From Foliamicus sp965115835 (GTDB lineage: Bacteria; Pseudomonadota; Gammaproteobacteria; Steroidobacterales; Foliamicaceae): 64,000 nt of DNA. Both the position numbers and the translations under genes were made by a program. Location: contig OZ220471.1 of assembly GCA_965115835.1 (NCBI GenBank), forward strand, positions 2,294,001-2,358,000, in the 5' to 3' direction. The notes beneath the pieces are model-generated. The model was not told the DNA's origin. It did not search any database and saw only the letters and a list, made by a program, of their open reading frames with translations. Each line of letters begins with the position of its first letter. Position 1 is the first letter of the stretch. Below, in pieces: positions 62,818-64,000 of this stretch.

Positions 62818-64000
62818 ATGCGGATATTGATAGCGGGCGGCGGCCCCACCGGGCTGTACCTGGCCATTTCCATGTTGCGGCGCTCGCCGAGCCACCGCAT
62901 CACTGTCCTCGAACGCAACCGGCCGGGCGACACCTTCGGCTGGGGCGTGGTGTTCTCCGACGCCACGCTGGACAATCTCGCCGAGAACGACCCCCCGACC
63001 GCCCGGCAGATTTCCCGGAAGTTCACCCACTGGGACGACATCGAGGTGCATTTCCGCGGCCGCAAGCTGGTGTCGGGAGGACACGGCTTTTGCGGCATCG
63101 GGCGCAAGCGGCTGCTGCGCATACTGCAGCAGCGCGCCGCCGAGCTGGGCGCGGAACTCCGGTTCGAGACCGAAGCCGAGCCGAATCTCGACCTGTACCG
63201 GAATTTCAATCTGGTCATCGCCGCCGACGGAGCCAACAGCCGCTTCCGCCAGGCGTACGCAGCGCACTTCGATGTGGAGGTCCAAACCCGGGCCAACCGC
63301 TTCCAGTGGCTGGGAACCCGCCGCTGTTTCGAGGCCTTCAATTTCATCTTCAAGGCGCTCGACGAAGGATGGATCTGGGCGCACGCCTACCGCTTCGAGG
63401 GCGGCTTTTCCACCTTCATCCCGGAGTGCGGGCCGGACACCTGGGAACGGCTGGGATTCGCCGAAATGGGTCAGGAAGAAAGCTGCCGGGCGCTGGAGAG
63501 AATCTTCGCCGACCATCTCCACGGGCGCCGCCTGATGAGCAACGCCACGCACCTCAAGGGCAACGCCTGGTTGAACTTCCGCCGGGTGCATTGCGGGAAG
63601 TGGCGCTACCGCAACCTGATCCTGACGGGCGACGCCGCTCATACGGCCCATTTCTCGATCGGTTCGGGAACCAAGCTGGGGCTGGAGGATGCGATCGAAC
63701 TGGCCGACGCGCTCAACAGCGGCGGCGCAACCGACGAAGCGCTGGAAGAATACGAGGAAAAGCGGCGGCTCGAGGTCATCAAGCTGCAATCCGCGGCGCG
63801 CAACTCCACCGAGTGGTTCGAGAACATGCCCCGCTATGCGCGCTTCGCGCCCCAGCAGTTCAAATACGCGCTGCTGACCCGCAGCCAGCGGGTCAGCCAT
63901 GAGGACCTGAGGCGGCGCGACCGGAAGTGGCTCACGCGCATGGAGCGCTGGTACAGCCGCCGGGCGACCGGCAGCGCCCGGGCGGTGGCGCCCATGTTCG
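62818..64000 (+). CDS. Salicylyl-CoA / anthraniloyl-CoA hydroxylase, N-terminal FAD monooxygenase part (truncated by the window)
   Basis: ATG 62818; the frame is open through 64000. The visible ~394 residues show ILIAGGGPTGLYLAISML (FAD), ERNRPGDTFGWGVVFSD and GGHGFCGIGRKRLLRIL, signatures of the CoA-thioester hydroxylases, and LILTGDAAHTAHFSIGSGTK (second FAD site). The family is often fused to an old-yellow-enzyme domain; whether this copy is bifunctional lies beyond the window. Divergent from the amine oxidase. Confidence 0.87.
   Translation, partial: MRILIAGGGPTGLYLAISMLRRSPSHRITVLERNRPGDTFGWGVVFSDATLDNLAENDPPTARQISRKFTHWDDIEVHFRGRKLVSGGHGFCGIGRKRLLRILQQRAAELGAELRFETEAEPNLDLYRNFNLVIAADGANSRFRQAYAAHFDVEVQTRANRFQWLGTRRCFEAFNFIFKALDEGWIWAHAYRFEGGFSTFIPECGPDTWERLGFAEMGQEESCRALERIFADHLHGRRLMSNATHLKGNAWLNFRRVHCGKWRYRNLILTGDAAHTAHFSIGSGTKLGLEDAIELADALNSGGATDEALEEYEEKRRLEVIKLQSAARNSTEWFENMPRYARFAPQQFKYALLTRSQRVSHEDLRRRDRKWLTRMERWYSRRATGSARAVAPMF

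Overview
The window is a high-GC chromosomal segment from a proteobacterium, most likely a gammaproteobacterium. The evidence is the gene order topA-tsaC, dprA, def-fmt-rsmB-DUF4390, argS-SPOR and metF-metH, together with heavy use of GTG starts and ATGA/GTGA gene overlaps. No rRNA or taxonomic marker beyond these genes is present, so the assignment is an inference.

Layout. (1) 1-7.4 kb is accessory DNA, visibly less GC-rich than the rest. The 3' end of an insertion sequence has landed in a DUF262 gene, the last gene of a five-gene minus-strand operon: PLD-nuclease/SF2 helicase, 83-aa protein, DndD/SMC-like ATPase, 153-aa unknown protein, DUF262 protein. This looks like a DNA-targeting anti-phage system related to phosphorothioation-associated restriction, now damaged. 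(2) 7.5-21 kb is housekeeping: GPP34, tsaC, topA, dprA, def, fmt, rsmB, DUF4390, a TSUP transporter, a PLP deaminase-type enzyme, a SPOR protein and argS. (3) 21-27.7 kb encodes secreted hydrolases (a sulfatase, a large zinc metalloprotease with TSP3 and FG-GAP repeats, and a separately encoded propeptide-like protein), then a 5'-truncated DNA methyltransferase. (4) 27.8-36 kb has metH and metF, an MFS exporter, a MacB-type permease and a RES/Xre-type toxin-antitoxin pair. (5) 36-45.7 kb is accessory: a SUMF1-like protein, two decayed tyrosine-recombinase C-termini facing each other, an orphan AAA ATPase, a mini RTX protein, a 250-bp remnant of the same IS as at the left edge, a very large FN3/Calx-beta/beta-barrel adhesin with an 18-bp poly-G:C tract in its 5' coding region, and a 121-bp MITE with a perfect 9-bp target duplication. 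(6) 45.7-64 kb returns to core genes: prmC, a Cys/Met PLP enzyme, a serine hydrolase-DUF3089 fusion, an FAD dehydrogenase, yhhQ, paired FtsX/MacB permeases, two GSTs, plsY, birA, coaX, tRNA-Thr, tRNA-Met, a small PCP-reductase-like protein, DUF1015, a Tat-type amine oxidase and the start of a salicylyl/anthraniloyl-CoA hydroxylase.

The most interesting points are the candidate defence operon interrupted by an IS, the adhesin whose ribosome-site start is out of frame across a C18 tract (apparent phase variation), the IS-derived MITE just upstream of that adhesin, and the accessory island bracketed by recombinase remnants. All functional assignments come from motifs and family recall; no database search was run.
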